A stretch of 64,000 bases of DNA from Odobenus rosmarus divergens (GCF_000321225.1 NW_004451013.1:961961-1025960), one strand, 5' to 3'; shown: positions 33,445 through 45,369, counted from the stretch's first letter. Program-made: numbers and translations. The notes: generated from the letters alone by a model not told the origin.

Positions 33445-34870
33445 TGTGTAAGATATGATTGAAATAGAACTTACAAGGAACCGGAATTCTTCAAAGTTAA
33501 TAATATAATTGCAGCTTGCAGCAAATTGAAGTCCATATGGTTTTCACATATCCTCGAGAAAATTCAGGTGTTTTTTAGTTCACGAAGAGAGGAGCAGGGA
33601 GGGCCTTACTACATATATATCAACTTCTGCCCAGACCTTTGCTAAGGCACCTGTTCTGGTCTCTCACTATATCTCCTCTAAAGGATCCAAGACAAATATC
33701 CTATATCATCACCTACCAGGATACTTTGAGATTGTGTGAAAGGGAACACATTTGTTCAAAGAAAGTATGCTATAAAGTACATATAGTCTCAGAATGGATG
33801 TAGAGTCAGATTTTTTTAAAAAAGGAGAAAATTATCAAGTTAAATTAAATAAATTCACGAGGTACTAATACTCTTTAAGGGATGATTTTTTAATTGTTTA
33901 ACAAAGAGTGAAACTGAAGGTTATTAGGAAAGGAAGGTAAAGTCCTTTCTTTAAAAAATATGTGTTTGCTGTGCTTGTCCACTTTTAAATCTACTCACTC
34001 AAACCCTTTCTCCTGTTCATTCCTACAATTCCCCAAATGAACAAAAAATGTAAAAAAAAAAAAATGTGAAAAAAATCAAATAAAGTTAGATGATTTTATG
34101 TGGAAAAAAAATGTTGGAAGGAGACAACGAGATCTATTTGTATGCTCTTTTGACTGTCCCGTTGTCTTTAGCTTCTCTTTGGCCCCCCATCCATCTTTGG
34201 TTTTTATTACACCTTGATCTACTGTTCAAGTCTTGACTTGTTTTAGTGGGTAATGATAAAGTAAGTTCAATCTGGGTATTTTTCAAACCATGATACCGTT
34301 TTGAGGAAAGTGACAAAAGCTAGACTATTGACCATATATCACGCAAGGTTTTCTATTCTATTCGACCCTTTATTTAGGATAACTTAATTGCAGCCTACAT
34401 CCAGATTTACCAAGACTAATTAGTTAGTAAACCCCAGTGAACTTGGTTATTCTCAGATAATATGAGACTGAACAGCAGGTAAGTCACTTGTTTTCTAAAC
34501 TGTGCTGGGTTGCAAACCCCTTTGGATTTGCCACCTTGTCTTTCCTGTCCTTTTCAGTGCTCCAGAAGGCTAACTACTTCATAGATCCTTCACAAAGCAT
34601 ATGGCCTATGCCCCCTACTCTCCTTCTCCAGGTGGGATCAGGCAATAAAAGGTACAGGCAAGTGGTAGGAAAATAGAGAGGGAACATTCTGGATATTTAT
34701 CCTTCTCTATGCCTCCATGCCCCCATCAAGTTGCTAGCTGTGGTGCATTCCTACAGGCACCATTCCTGAGGCGCAAGTTCTTTTTTTTTCATGACTTTAA
34801 CATTTACTGAGCTTCAGAAGCACCTCTTTGTCTTTCTCTTGCCCAGACAGGCCCTGCGATGCTAACAGCT
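33445..34870. other. No gene seen
   Basis: AT-rich, unassigned. No credible ORF or repeat. Confidence 0.5.
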
Positions 34871-34877
34871 TGCGGGT

Positions 34878-35283
34878 TGTCTTAGGTCAGTTACCTGCGA
34901 AAAGGACTCTGAGAGGGATATTTCTGTTGAGGAGCTTTATTGGGAAGCATGCTCAGGAGAAACAGCTGCTGAGATGGAAGGAAGCAGGAATGGACAAAGA
35001 GAAAAGTTATCCTCTGATGCAGGGACTTCAGCTCTGAAGCTGGGATGGCCCTTAAGAGAAGCTGGAGTCTCCTGCTGGGCAGCCTGGGACTTTGCATTCC
35101 CTGAGGACCTGTCGATGTCTGTGGGCTTCCCAGAAAAGGGGCATAAGCTTGGATGAGACAGCCTTCTTTGGCAGAGGACAATTCTGGTGAGCTTTCGGCT
35201 CGGAACTTTCCATAGCGGGGGTGGGAGAGGAGTGGATTATCATCAAGGAGAGAACGGAGCAGCATACCACTGTATCCACTACA
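34878..35283 (-). repeat. ERV solo LTR, family not assigned
   Basis: Read on the minus strand it begins TGTAGTGGATACAGTGGTAT and ends CTGACCTAAGACA, with an AATAAA signal about 60 bp before the end, a normal LTR layout with TG...CA ends. I recall ERVL-type LTRs ending in CC(C/T)GACCTAAGACA. The 124-codon minus frame at 34891-35265 lies within it and has no retroviral motif. No internal region follows, so this is a solo LTR. Confidence 0.6.
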
Positions 35284-35509
35284 CTAGCCTTCTTCAGCTT
35301 TGGTTGGGTCCTTTAACCTTGCTCAAATCACTGTAAAGGATCCCTTTGTTACACTCACTTTGGTTAAACCCTTTGAGGAAGCATATGTTTTAGTCTATAT
35401 TCCTGACTGATGAAGTCTTGAAAGGAAGAGAGAGTAGCTAACATGTATTACTGACCTACACTGTGTATTAGCTGCAGGAAGTTCAAGTCTCTTTAAAAGT
35501 TTCCTGGGC

Positions 35510-35745
35510 AGTTTTTGATATTTCCACTTTGAAATCCTGGTTCTACCATTTACCTCCCATTTACCTTGGCATAGTAGCAGGTTATTGACAATATCTGTTC
35601 TTTGTCTTCTATCTGTGAAAATACAGACAATGATAGTACCTATCTCAGAGGCCTGCAATGAGGATGGCACATAATACTCAAGGGATTAGAAGTATATCTG
35701 GCACATAGAAAGCATCACATAAAGGTAACCTTACTATTACTTACA
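35510..35745 (+). repeat. MIR SINE relic
   Basis: AAATCCTGGTTCTACCATTT, CTATCTGTGAAAATACAGAC, AATGATAGTACCTATCTCAG, CTGGCACATAGAAAGC: MIR from the middle to the 3' end. Confidence 0.82.
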
Positions 35746-35749
35746 GTTC

Positions 35750-37415
35750 TTATTCAATCTCCTTAGAGCTCTTCCCATTAGACATTTTGAGTGTAAATCC
35801 AGGATTTAGTATTATACCTAATTGCTATGAAGTTTAAATTGTTGAAATCCTTCAGAAATCCATTTTGCTGTGAAGTTCTAGTGCAGTTTTTTTTTTTATA
35901 CCTCTGCCTCTTCAATGTATATGAATGTCTAATTTCCCCCACCCTAAAGTTCGTGAACTGGGAAATGTTTTCCGGAATTATATGTTTACTTCTAGGTAAT
36001 TTAAAATATTTCATTTCAGTCCTTTTGACTTTATATAGAAACATCTGAACATTTAAAAAATATCCATTAGGACCCAAAATCATGTGTTTTACTTGTGTAC
36101 CGTGTGGTGGTGGTTGACGTTTTTCATGTTATTTTTCACCTGATTGATTTGGATATTGCTTTACTATGTTGCTGTGTTTATTGTTTTCTGCTAATTTAAG
36201 TCATTTCTTTAATACTTCATCCAACCAGAAGGGAATAGGCTAAGATAGCGCACTGATGCCAATGTCTGTTCAAGGCTTATATTTAACAAATTTGATTTGA
36301 CGTTTTTTCGTGTATACATTCGAAGCAAACTTAGCAAAAGTAAAGTCTCTTGTCTTTACCCATGTTTTCTGCTTTTGGCAAGAAAAGCAACATTTTCCTT
36401 CTGATTTTAGCAAATGTGAAAATCATGTTTACATGAATCTAGAAATTTGGACCACAAAGGGAATATAATTTTTGATTTGAAAAATTCCAAACGAATCTAT
36501 TTCTGCTTTTCACTTATCATTAAATGGATTTGAGCCTCTCAAAGGTGGAAACTTGTTTTTGAAGGTGCCACTTCTGCTTTATTATTGAAGGCATCCTGAT
36601 TATTTCATCTTTACTACACTTTTAAAAAATGTAAATTGGGGGTTAATATTTTACTGTATTAGTGTCACTGTTGGTAAATGGGAAAAAATCCCAATCATGA
36701 TATTTCTCTGGCTATCAAATTTTCTGAAGAGAAAAGATATTTTTCATGGACGTGCCAAATAGCTCTCATTAAGCTTAATGGTGACTAAGAACATTATGCT
36801 TAGACACTGGAAAGATAATACAAGGACATTAGGATCAGAATGGATTTTAGGCCTATTACAAACAACTCCGTGCAGAAGAGTTATATATAACACATAAAAC
36901 CGACTTAAAAGACTTTGGAGGAGGTCATAAAGCATTCAGAAATGATGTCAAATATATATGCAGATTGAAGGACATAAATGATCAAATCAACAACACAGTG
37001 GCAAAAACTTTGGGAAAGAAAATTAAGCTCTAACTTTATGTGTGGCTTTTTGTAACTACAGAGGTACAGATTTTATTTTCATCATATATATACCTTATGA
37101 ATTATTTATTATTCTAATAAAATAACATCATTTTACAATTAAAAAATCAAAGACAATTTCATAGGATTAAGATGTTGCTCTTTAGATTGCATTTGGTTTT
37201 CATGAGCATTCTGATTTTGATTTGAATATTAGCTAGCCAACTGAGGCCTGACAAATACTGAAATATATTTAGTTCATCATTTCATGTGGAGCTTATTCAA
37301 ATTTTGGCTTCTGTGTAGGTATACATATGAATTAGAACTTTTAACTGGAAGACTGATAAGTGTGGCAAAGTGAAAAATAAAAGTGCTGTTGATTTACAGC
37401 TGTTGGGGAAACACG
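35750..37415. other. No gene seen
   Basis: AT-rich with no recognised repeat. The 35778-36083 and 35827-36048 frames overlap on opposite strands and look accidental. Confidence 0.5.
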
Positions 37416-37439
37416 CACACACACACACAATTTGTTTTT

Positions 37440-37655
37440 TTCTGTTTGGTTGTTTTTTTTTTTTTTTAAAGATTCTATTTATTTTTTGACAGAGAGACAC
37501 AGCGAGAGAGGGAACACAAGCAGGGGGACTGGGAGAGGGAGAAGCAGGCTTCCTGCAGAGCAAGGAGCCCGATGCGGGGCTCGATCTCAGGACCCTGGGA
37601 TCATGACCTGAGCTGGAGGCAGATGCTTAACGACTGAGCCACCCAGGAATGCCCC
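37440..37655 (-). mobile_element. Can-SINE
   Basis: Poly(T) ending AAAGATTCTATTTATTTTTT, GGAACACAAGCAGGGGGACT, GAAGCAGGCTTCCTGCAGAG, GCGGGGCTCGATCTCAGGAC, GAGCCACCCAGGAATGCCCC. CACACACAATTTGTT occurs on both sides as a target duplication beginning in a (CA)n run. Confidence 0.94.
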
Positions 37656-37679
37656 CCACCCCCCACACACAATTTGTTA

Positions 37680-38690
37680 ATCTAAGAAAAGGAACAGCCC
37701 GAAATCTGCACGCCATCCTATTGTTCTAGAGAACTAAGATTCAGATAGCATCATTAAGAGTATCCCATAGTGTGCCTGGAATTATGTGGTTATATCGCCG
37801 CTGGTGATCCAAGTTTATATAAAACTGGGCCTCAGCTTTTCCTAGTAATGTTTTCTTTTACTCAATATGCTTGCACCATTCGGAAAATATCTTTTTCAAT
37901 CAATTTCTCTATTCTTCCCTTTTGTTGTCTATGTCTTTAGATGTAACGTGTAAAATGACAATTTAAAACCCGAGCTATTGTTATGAATGACCAGTGTGCC
38001 ATTTGTTCAAATGGGATAACTAGTATAGGTTAATGATACATATGTACTTGAAAACAGGAACTCATAAAAATTAATGTATTGTGTATGTTTTCAGTATTAT
38101 GAAGTATTTTCATGTTAATGAAAGAATAATAGATCCGTGAAGGGTTGTCTCCCTGACCTCAACCTGTCTGGGAGTCCTGACCTCATACCATTGATCTAGG
38201 CTATGGGAGGGGCTGACAGTTGGGAAGAACACACTGATTTATTTAAATATTCAAATCCATTCAATGGAACCAGGGCTAGGAGAATGAGAATTAAGGGCAT
38301 TTTATTTACTTACCATTTGCTACATGTCTACAGAATACTTAGCATAAAAACAGGTGCTATCCACACTGTAAATGTCTTTCTTAATACAAAAATACTCAGT
38401 GATATGTGCTTTAAATGCATATGAGCCTGGATTTAGTTTTCGTTATATTTCTTATGAGAATAACAAGATCTCAATAGATGTTTATAACAGTATTGCTGGT
38501 AAATTTACCATCCAAATATAGTCAGATTGATCTTTAAAATTCGGGATTAATTCATTTACTCTAGAATCATTTGTCTTGATTTACCTGATTCTACAGCTTA
38601 CACAAGTGTCTCCTCCATTGCTGAATATCCACTGAATGAAAGGCAATTGAACCCAGGGAAATGTTCATTTGTGAGATTGTATCTAGTGAG
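37680..38690. other. No gene seen
   Basis: Unassigned AT-rich DNA. Confidence 0.5.
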
Positions 38691-38694
38691 CAGG

Positions 38695-38905
38695 AATTGG
38701 AATACTACAGAGTTACAAGCCAAATCTGCTCTACTTCTTGTTTTTGCAAATATACTGGAACAGAATCATACCCATTTACTTTCATTTTGTCTATGTTCCT
38801 TCACACTTCCATGGCAGTGATGGGTAGTTGCAACAGAGGATGTATAACCCTTAGCACCAAAAATATTTTGATCTGGCCCCTATTTAGAGGGTTATTCCGT
38901 TCAAT
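38695..38905 (-). repeat. hAT-Charlie element relic
   Basis: TTGTTTTTGCAAATATACTGGAAC, GTAGTTGCAACAGAGGATGT, AAAATATTTTGATCTGGCCC follow the small Charlie element whose ends read CAGGGGTTGGCAAACT. Same family as 46170-46365 but opposite orientation. Confidence 0.65.
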
Positions 38906-38949
38906 GGGAGGAGGCAAATTTTAATCAATCAACACTTGAAGGCAAAAAA

Positions 38950-38985
38950 AGACACACACACACACATATACACTCACACACACCT
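38950..38985. repeat. (CA)n microsatellite, interrupted
   Basis: GACACACACACACACACATA then CACTCACACACACAC. Confidence 0.95.
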
Positions 38986-38989
38986 TTAA

Positions 38990-39745
38990 TGTTTGATCCC
39001 AGCATGCTGAATTTGCAGAATCCATAATATTTCTGAAAAACAAAACAAAACAAAAAAAGAGCAGAAAGAGTGTTGCAGCATAGAGAGATCTCAAGGACAG
39101 ATATGTTTTAGAAAATGAGAAGTCTGCCCATCTTAAAGATCCTCACAAAGGGAGTGTTGTTTTTAAGTTCTTGGTCAAATGTCCTATGTAAATATGGAGA
39201 CTTGGAATTTTTGCTTTGACTTTTTACCTTGCTTTTTGTTAATTTATTAAATTCATTTTTATTATCCATTTTCACTTCCATCTAAACTTTATTACCTTTT
39301 TCACATAAACTTTATTTCCCACTAAATGAACACTGGCATATATCTTCACTTGCTGATTTTTTTTTTATTCACAAACCCCTTCTCCTAATTGCCCATATAT
39401 ATATTTGTAAAATCATGAGACTCTGCAGCTTTGCATCATTTAATAAAATAGATACAGTTTCTGGCTGTAAATCTCCTTGTCATCTCAAAGAACAGGACAG
39501 CAGATACCTTAGGGCAAACAGAACCCAGTAGTAGTACAAAATGGTTTGTGTGACGTGGCAGAGGATGGCTATGCCCAATCCCTCCTAAACATCTGCTACA
39601 ATGCGAATGACCATTAATCTTTTATGCCCTCCCTCCCCTACTTATTCTCTATCCTTTAGAGCAGTGGTAATCTATGGGGACTCAAATTTCTGAGTTTTCA
39701 CAGAGCAGCAAATTACTTTGTACAGATCTTATAGGCAGGCAGTCC
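38990..39745. other. No gene seen
   Basis: Unassigned AT-rich DNA. Confidence 0.5.
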
Positions 39746-39747
39746 AT

Positions 39748-39865
39748 CAATATTGATTGAGTATATACTGTGCACAGAATACAATTCTAGAAGCTCTGGA
39801 GTACATAAAAAATTCTGAATTTATAGCTCCTGCCCTGGAGGAGATTACAATCTAAATGTGCTTTA
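39748..39865 (-). repeat. L2 LINE 3'-end relic
   Basis: TATTGATTGAGTATATACTG, GAAGCTCTGGAGTACATAAA, CTCCTGCCCTGGAGGAGATT, ACAATCTAAATG: reversed L2 end. It stops at an A-run (39868-39885). Confidence 0.75.
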
Positions 39866-39889
39866 GAAAAAAAAAAAAAAAAAAGCTCA

Positions 39890-41145
39890 TTTGATGAAGA
39901 AGAAGTTGAACAACTTTGTTTTTGTAAAAGTTGTATAACTGGTTTGCAGACACTCAAGCTCTATTAGTCCAGAAATGAATAATTAATGAGAGACTCAATT
40001 TAGAAGAAAAAAAAACTGTTAACAAGAAAGAGCCTATGTCATTAAGAAGTAGACCTTTATTTCCTGTCATTGTTAATCTGGAATTCCATAAATTGGTAAC
40101 GGCAACAATAGCAGATTTAAGCCCTTTTGGAAATCACCGTTACACTTTCACAGGGAGTGATGAAAGAATGGGGGCGTTTATGCCTTGTGTCTCTGGTCCA
40201 GAATAAAGCTTGAATTGTTACTGATGCTAGTGTGCTATATTAAGTGTAATTGAAACATAGAAGGCAGAGATGTTGGAAAGAGTCTCTTAAAATAATCTAT
40301 AGTTCCTCCTAGGCTTTTCTAAATTGAAAACAACATGGTTACCACTACATATTTGCCACTGAGTATTAAGGTTTTATCTCTCAGAAAATGAGATAGCGGT
40401 TTGATGCTCATAAATCAAGAGGCATCTGCTTTAAAAAAATATATATGATGTCTTGGTGAGAGAGCTTAAAGGTACAGAGCATTCCATCTGGACTTACAAA
40501 CTGGCTGTGGCTCATACATTACCATGGGATTCCAATTCCATATTTGAACACGGCTAATGCCATCCCTCACAGTGTGTTTGTCACCCTCCTGGGAGAGACC
40601 TCTGTTTAGCTGTTTCCACTGTGAGCCACTTGACACACAGACTCTCACTGTTGGTATTGCCTTCACCTTTCCAATCAGTCACTGGGGACAGGACTTAGCT
40701 CTGCCTGCTGATCCCCACAGGCCACATGTGGTGTGAGGAAAATAAGGACCATCGAAATATTCCACCATGAATCAGAGTTTTAGTTTTGCCAGTCATAGTT
40801 CTTTAATGTCTCTCTTGCTTTACTCTTGACCACTCTAGCCTTTTCGGGCTTGAACCAGGCACCAGGTCACAGAGCCCCTCAACCACAGGAAACGTGTGTG
40901 GTTTGGCACTTGTTCCATCTGAGATCTCTTCACTGCTTGAGATAAAGACACTTCCCACTCTCCCTGGTGGCAGGAAAGTGAAGAATACTTTCAGAGAATA
41001 CTTTCTATAACTAGCTACATAAAAATGCACCATCTATGATAGACTGGTGACTTAGTTAAAACTTCAGTTGTTTTAACACTTGCTTTCATATGCATATTAT
41101 GATTGTTTAGTATCATCAGAGGATGTAATTATTAAAGTCACACTG
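39890..41145. other. No gene seen
   Basis: Unassigned; slightly GC-richer at 40470-40730 with no open frame of note. Confidence 0.5.
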
Positions 41146-41149
41146 AAGA

Positions 41150-42115
41150 GCTGGTTTATGGGCATGTGGCCTGTGCAACCCACCAAGGCCTCATGCTCAG
41201 ATGGGGTCTATGCTTAGCCCAGTGCCCTGCTACTTCCTTCTCAAATCCTTAGCAACTTTATCTTTGAACTTGTGTTTTGTTAGTGAAAGCTGATGGGACA
41301 AGAGACTTATGCAAATGGAACTTGACCATTCCTAGCTTCCCCATTGCTTACAGTATTCACAGTGCCACCCAAAACCTAGAATGCTGGTGAACCCATAGTC
41401 CATGGGAGAACAGACAGACTCAAAGCCAGTATAAGATAAGGTTACATAGATGACTTAGAAAGCAGAGGCACTGACAACCTTGAGAGGTCACACTTTCCAT
41501 TCAAACTAAAATACGCTTAGAACACAACAAGGCAATTGTGGCCTAAAAAAAATACAAATGCCAAGACACCCTATCATACCGTTTCTGGCTCACACCATCT
41601 CATCTGTTTGCCAACCACGCACACTGAAAATGATGACAAGGAAACAAAGGGGATAATAGGAAAACTCATAGTTCCTTTTCTTTTCAGCCCCTCCTTACTC
41701 AGTCCACAGCAGGTAGAAAGTACTGGTAGGATGTGCTCATAGCTGGAAGTGGGATAAGGTTGGGTTAATGTTATGCAGTGTTTCCACTGTTCTGGTAGTA
41801 AAGAGATATATGTGTGTGCACAAACTCTGAAATAGGAATAATGAAATTTTGGTGATCTAATGAAAATCAACTGCTTTTTTTTTTTTTTTTTTAAAGATTT
41901 TACTTATTATTTGAGAGAGAGAACGAGCAGGGCAAGGAGCAGAGGCAGAGGGAGAAGCAGACTCTCCATTGAGCAGGGAACCCGATGTGGGACTCGATCC
42001 CAGGATTCCAGATCATGACCTGAGCCAAAGGCAGACGCTTAACTGACTGAGCCACCCAGGCGCCCCAAAAATCAACTGCTCTTATACTTTCATTTAAAAC
42101 TGAAATTGTGTGGTA
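41150..42115 (+). repeat. hAT-type DNA transposon relic, copy 2 (Arthur1-like)
   Basis: Left end GCTGGTTTATGGGCATGTGG, CCTGTGCAACCCACCAAGGC, CTCATGCTCAGATGGGGTC matches my memory of the Arthur1 (hAT-Tip100) terminus. Shared blocks with 9480-10335 show both are one family. A Can-SINE (41877-42066) interrupts it. Orientation is relative to copy 1. Confidence 0.6.
41877..42066 (-). mobile_element. Can-SINE inside hAT relic
   Basis: Poly(T), AAAGATTTTACTTATTATTT, GAAGCAGACTCTCCATTGAG, CCCGATGTGGGACTCGATCC, GAGCCACCCAGGCGCCCC. AAAATCAACTGCT flanks both sides as target duplication. Confidence 0.96.
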
Positions 42116-42439
42116 TAATGAAGAATGGTACAGCGTAGGCTAATAATTTAAAATTTTTACTTTCTTTACTTAGAATGACATTAAATAATAAAAAAAATAC
42201 TCTAGCAAATTGAGAGAAGGAATGTTCAAGAAAAGAGACAGCTTTGTATTTCTGAACCACTAACAACACATTTCCAGCTTTTTGAACAAGGGCTTGACAT
42301 ATTCATCTAGCAATAGATTCCACATATTATGTAGCTGACACCGCAAGATAAACAAAAACAAAATAAGAAAAAAAATCATATGGATTCTGAAAAATGATCC
42401 TTGTTCACTTTCTCATATATATCCTTTTGGGATTTTTCC

Positions 42440-42745
42440 TTACACACCTACAGTTTCTCTTCTATTTCTCACTCTCCTTCTTCTTTTAATAGAATTACCT
42501 ATTGCAAAAATAGTATTATTCTCTCCACCTAGAAGATTCTTGTCCCACTGCCTGAATGGTTTCCTCCCTCACTTCCTCCAGGTATTTATATAAATATCAC
42601 CTTCAGAAAGACCTTGCCCAACAGCCCTATTTCACCAGCCCCCTGACACCACCAACAACCATAGCATTTATACAACTTGAATAACCATCTGACACACTAC
42701 CTCACTTTTCTTAATTGTTACCTTACTCTTTGTCACCCTGTCTTT
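42440..42745 (+). repeat. L2 LINE, left part
   Basis: CACTGCCTGAATGGTTTCCT, TATCACCTTCAGAAAGACCT, TGCCCAACAGCCCTATTTCA, CATAGCATTTATACAACTTG, matching the L2 3' part (...GGCCTTCCCTGACCACCC... ATAGCACTTATCA). Resumes at 43096. Confidence 0.78.
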
Positions 42746-43095
42746 GTCTGTCCAGGCTGCCATAGCAGAATACTGTGGACTAAGTAGCTTATAACAGCAG
42801 AGTTGATTTCTCACAGTTTTGGAGGCTGGAGTCCAAGATCAAGGCAGATTAGGGGTCTGGTGAGAACCAGTTTATTGCTTTATAGAGAATTGTCTTCTGT
42901 GTGTCCTCACATGGTGGAAAAGGCAAGAGAGCTCTTTGGGGTCTTTTTTCCAAGTACAAGAATCCCATTCATGAGGTCTCTGCCCTAAATGACATAATCA
43001 CCTCCCAAAGTTTCTATCCCAGACACCATCATCCTGGGGATTAGGTTCCCCAGAGAATTTGGATGTGGGAGGGGACACAAACATTGTCCCCTGCA
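42746..43095 (-). repeat. MLT1 MaLR LTR inserted in L2
   Basis: GTCTGTCCAGGCTGCCATAG, CAGAATACTGTGGACTAAGT, TCTCACAGTTTTGGAGGCTG, TCCTCACATGGTGGAAAAGG, AATCCCATTCATGAGGTCTC, GGGGATTAGGTTCCCC: an antisense MLT1A/B-type LTR of nearly full length. Confidence 0.88.
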
Positions 43096-43230
43096 CATCC
43101 CTGATTAAAATGGTAGCTCCATGTAAACTCCATGATGGCAGGATTACCATAATTTGATCCATTCATTGCTGTAACTGTTTGGCCTAGAACAGAGTACTCA
43201 ATAAAATTTATTGAACGTATGCATTAATAC
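43096..43230 (+). repeat. L2 LINE, right part (3' end)
   Basis: GTAGCTCCATGTAAACTCCA, TGATGGCAGGATTACC, GAGTACTCAATAAAATTTAT: end of the L2 that began at 42440. Confidence 0.72.
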
Positions 43231-43294
43231 TCTACATTCATTTTAGTTAATGACAGTGCTTGTCATACAACAGCAAACACAAGAGCCCCAGATA

Positions 43295-43375
43295 GATTCT
43301 TTCGCTTAATCCTTATACCGACCCTCTGATTATTAGTATTTTATAGATGAGTATAATGATGATAAGTGCTAGATC
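43295..43375 (-). repeat. MIR relic (weak)
   Basis: GCTTAATCCTTATACCGACC then TTAGTATTTTATAGATGAG resembles the antisense MIR 3' half. Confidence 0.45.
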
Positions 43376-43379
43376 TCAA

Positions 43380-43548
43380 AGTGTGCTCTCAGATTACAGT
43401 TATTGGTATCCCTTGGAAAATTCAAATTTTTGAGCCAAATCCCAGACATCCTGAATTAGAAACTTTGGAGTTGGAAAGCAGCAACGTGTGTTTTCAGTCG
43501 GTCTCTAGGTGATTCTGATGCATACTGAAGCTTTGAGAACCACCGGGA
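43380..43548 (+). repeat. hAT-Charlie (MER20/MER5-class) element
   Basis: AAGTGTGCTCTCAGATTACA, CCTGAATTAGAAACTTTGGA, TGTGTTTTCAGTCGGTCTCT, AGGTGATTCTGATGCATACT, TTTGAGAACCACCG: typical small Charlie end. Confidence 0.72.
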
Positions 43549-43549
43549 T

Positions 43550-44680
43550 AGGTTATTGGCCAAGGGATACAGTTAATTATATGTGGAGCTGGGATGTGAA
43601 TGCTTACGGTCTAAAAAGAAGTGCTCTGAACCACAGTGGCACAGCCCTCTGATGAGCTTGTGCTTTTTCACATCACCCACTCCACATCTGAGCACCACTC
43701 TGCATTTAATGCAGCAGCCTATGTACTTCACTGTCGTGGGGATGACGCTGAAGACAGCAATGCCCATTGTCCTCTCTTATGCTCACATCACATCCTTATT
43801 AACAAGGAAATCTCCTTTGACCTGGAGTCCATCACTGATCCTTCCTCAGTGCACCTTTCCTTGAATCTTATTTCTACAGTGGTGAGAAGCATCCTTCAAT
43901 GTCAATATAATGTATTGATATCTTTATTTAAAAGCAAACTTGTTAGATGTAGCATGGAAGAGAATGTCAGACCTGGGGGTACACTATTACACACTGCTTT
44001 GGAGGATCCTAGTTCTTCTTGCTTTCTTAACATGGTATAAGATGCTCCACACTACACTCAGGAACATTGTTTCTTTCCCATTAGTTGCCTCTAAAACCTA
44101 TGTGATCTTAAAACAAAGTTCATGTGATTATAATATTTAGACATGTCAATTTTGCAAAACAGAGAGAGATTTATCCTTCTAAGATTAGTTGCAACTCTTC
44201 ACAGGACCAAAAGAAAAACTAAATAAAATCTAAAATTGTCAAAGTAAGAGTAGCTCAAATTGATTTGTCTTTTGTGATAAATTTGATGTTTCAGTCACTT
44301 GACCTCTATTGCATAATTATACCAGGTATTGAGGATATCCAAATTTAGTGAATTAAAAGCATTCATTCATACTTTAATATATATTTGGCTATCATTAGTT
44401 CAATGTAACCAATACATATAAGGTACTCATATATTGTTTTTTGAATTATTAATTAAATATTTGATAATACAAAATTTAACAATATTGCATAGTATTTGGA
44501 AAATATAAAATTTTGAATTTTGGAGTATTTCATTCTTAACTTTTTTGCATATACATGTTAATTATAATAATATAACTATACTATTTCCGTTATTGTATTA
44601 CAAAATAGAATGCATCCAAATTATTAAATAGTCTTCTTACTAATTATTTTTAATGATAACAAAATATTTCTTTGAATTGG
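43550..44680. other. No gene confirmed; one 134-codon frame
   Basis: The + frame 43636-44040 (134 codons, start MAQPSDELVL) is the longest apparently repeat-free frame without an internal microsatellite. I recognise no domain, and an overlapping second frame (43583-43864) is also open, which argues for chance. The rest is AT-rich and unassigned. Confidence 0.4.
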
Positions 44681-44683
44681 TAA

Positions 44684-44707
44684 TGACTGAGCCACCCAGG
44701 CACCCCC
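44684..44707 (-). mobile_element. Can-SINE head stub
   Basis: GACTGAGCCACCCAGGCACC followed by CCC: only about 24 bp of the SINE 5' end, with no body or tail. Confidence 0.7.
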
Positions 44708-44939
44708 ATGTGTGGACTATTTTTAAGAGAAAAGTAATCATCTCATTATATTCAATCTCTTTCTACAGCTGTTATAACATTGAATTTTAACACTGGATTT
44801 GTGCACATCAAATGTCTTGAAATGTAGTAGCACACCCTTAACTTATTTAGGAAGGAGCTTCTTTATATAATAATAATGTATAATAATAATGCAATGTTAG
44901 TTACATATATCTCTTATTGGTGCTTTTCATAGCAATATG

Positions 44940-45265
44940 TAAGTAGCCCTTACCAGTTCCTTTACCAGTGAAGTTAAACATATCTGTGTGTATACTATTT
45001 ATATTTTCTTTTTCAAATTGCTTGTTCATATAGTTTGCCCATTTCTAGAACCTAAAATATTTATATTTTCATATGACTGTCTAAGAGCCCTCAAAGCTCT
45101 TAAAGACAATCTTTGTCAGATTTATAGCATATAAATACAAATTTCTAACTTGTCTTTTGGTTTTAAATGTTTATTTAACTTATATTTTTAAGGAACTTTT
45201 TAAAATCTTATATATTCAAATTTTCCTTTTCTAAAAAAAATGATTAAAATTTTCTATAGTAACAA
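44940..45265 (-). repeat. Old L1 ORF2-end relic
   Basis: AGTTTGCCCATTTCTAGAAC, CAAAGCTCTTAAAGACAATC, TTTGTCAGATTTATAGCATA, TAACTTGTCTTTTGG: the antisense text of the L1 ORF2 end (CTTTTGCCCATTTT... TTTGTCAGATATATG... GGCTTGTCTTTTC). Confidence 0.6.
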
Positions 45266-45369
45266 ATCACTAACTCATTCAGCCTCTTTTATATATAATA
45301 GTTAATAATGGCGATCTCAGTAGTTATTAATATATGTATATCTCTTATTTGTGCTTTTGACACCAATGT

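Noticed and set aside
34891..35265. 124-codon minus frame
   Set aside because: Lies wholly within an LTR-like element and shows no retroviral or host motif.
38950..38985. CRISPR-like short repeats
   Set aside because: Plain (CA)n microsatellite without spacer structure; eukaryotic context.
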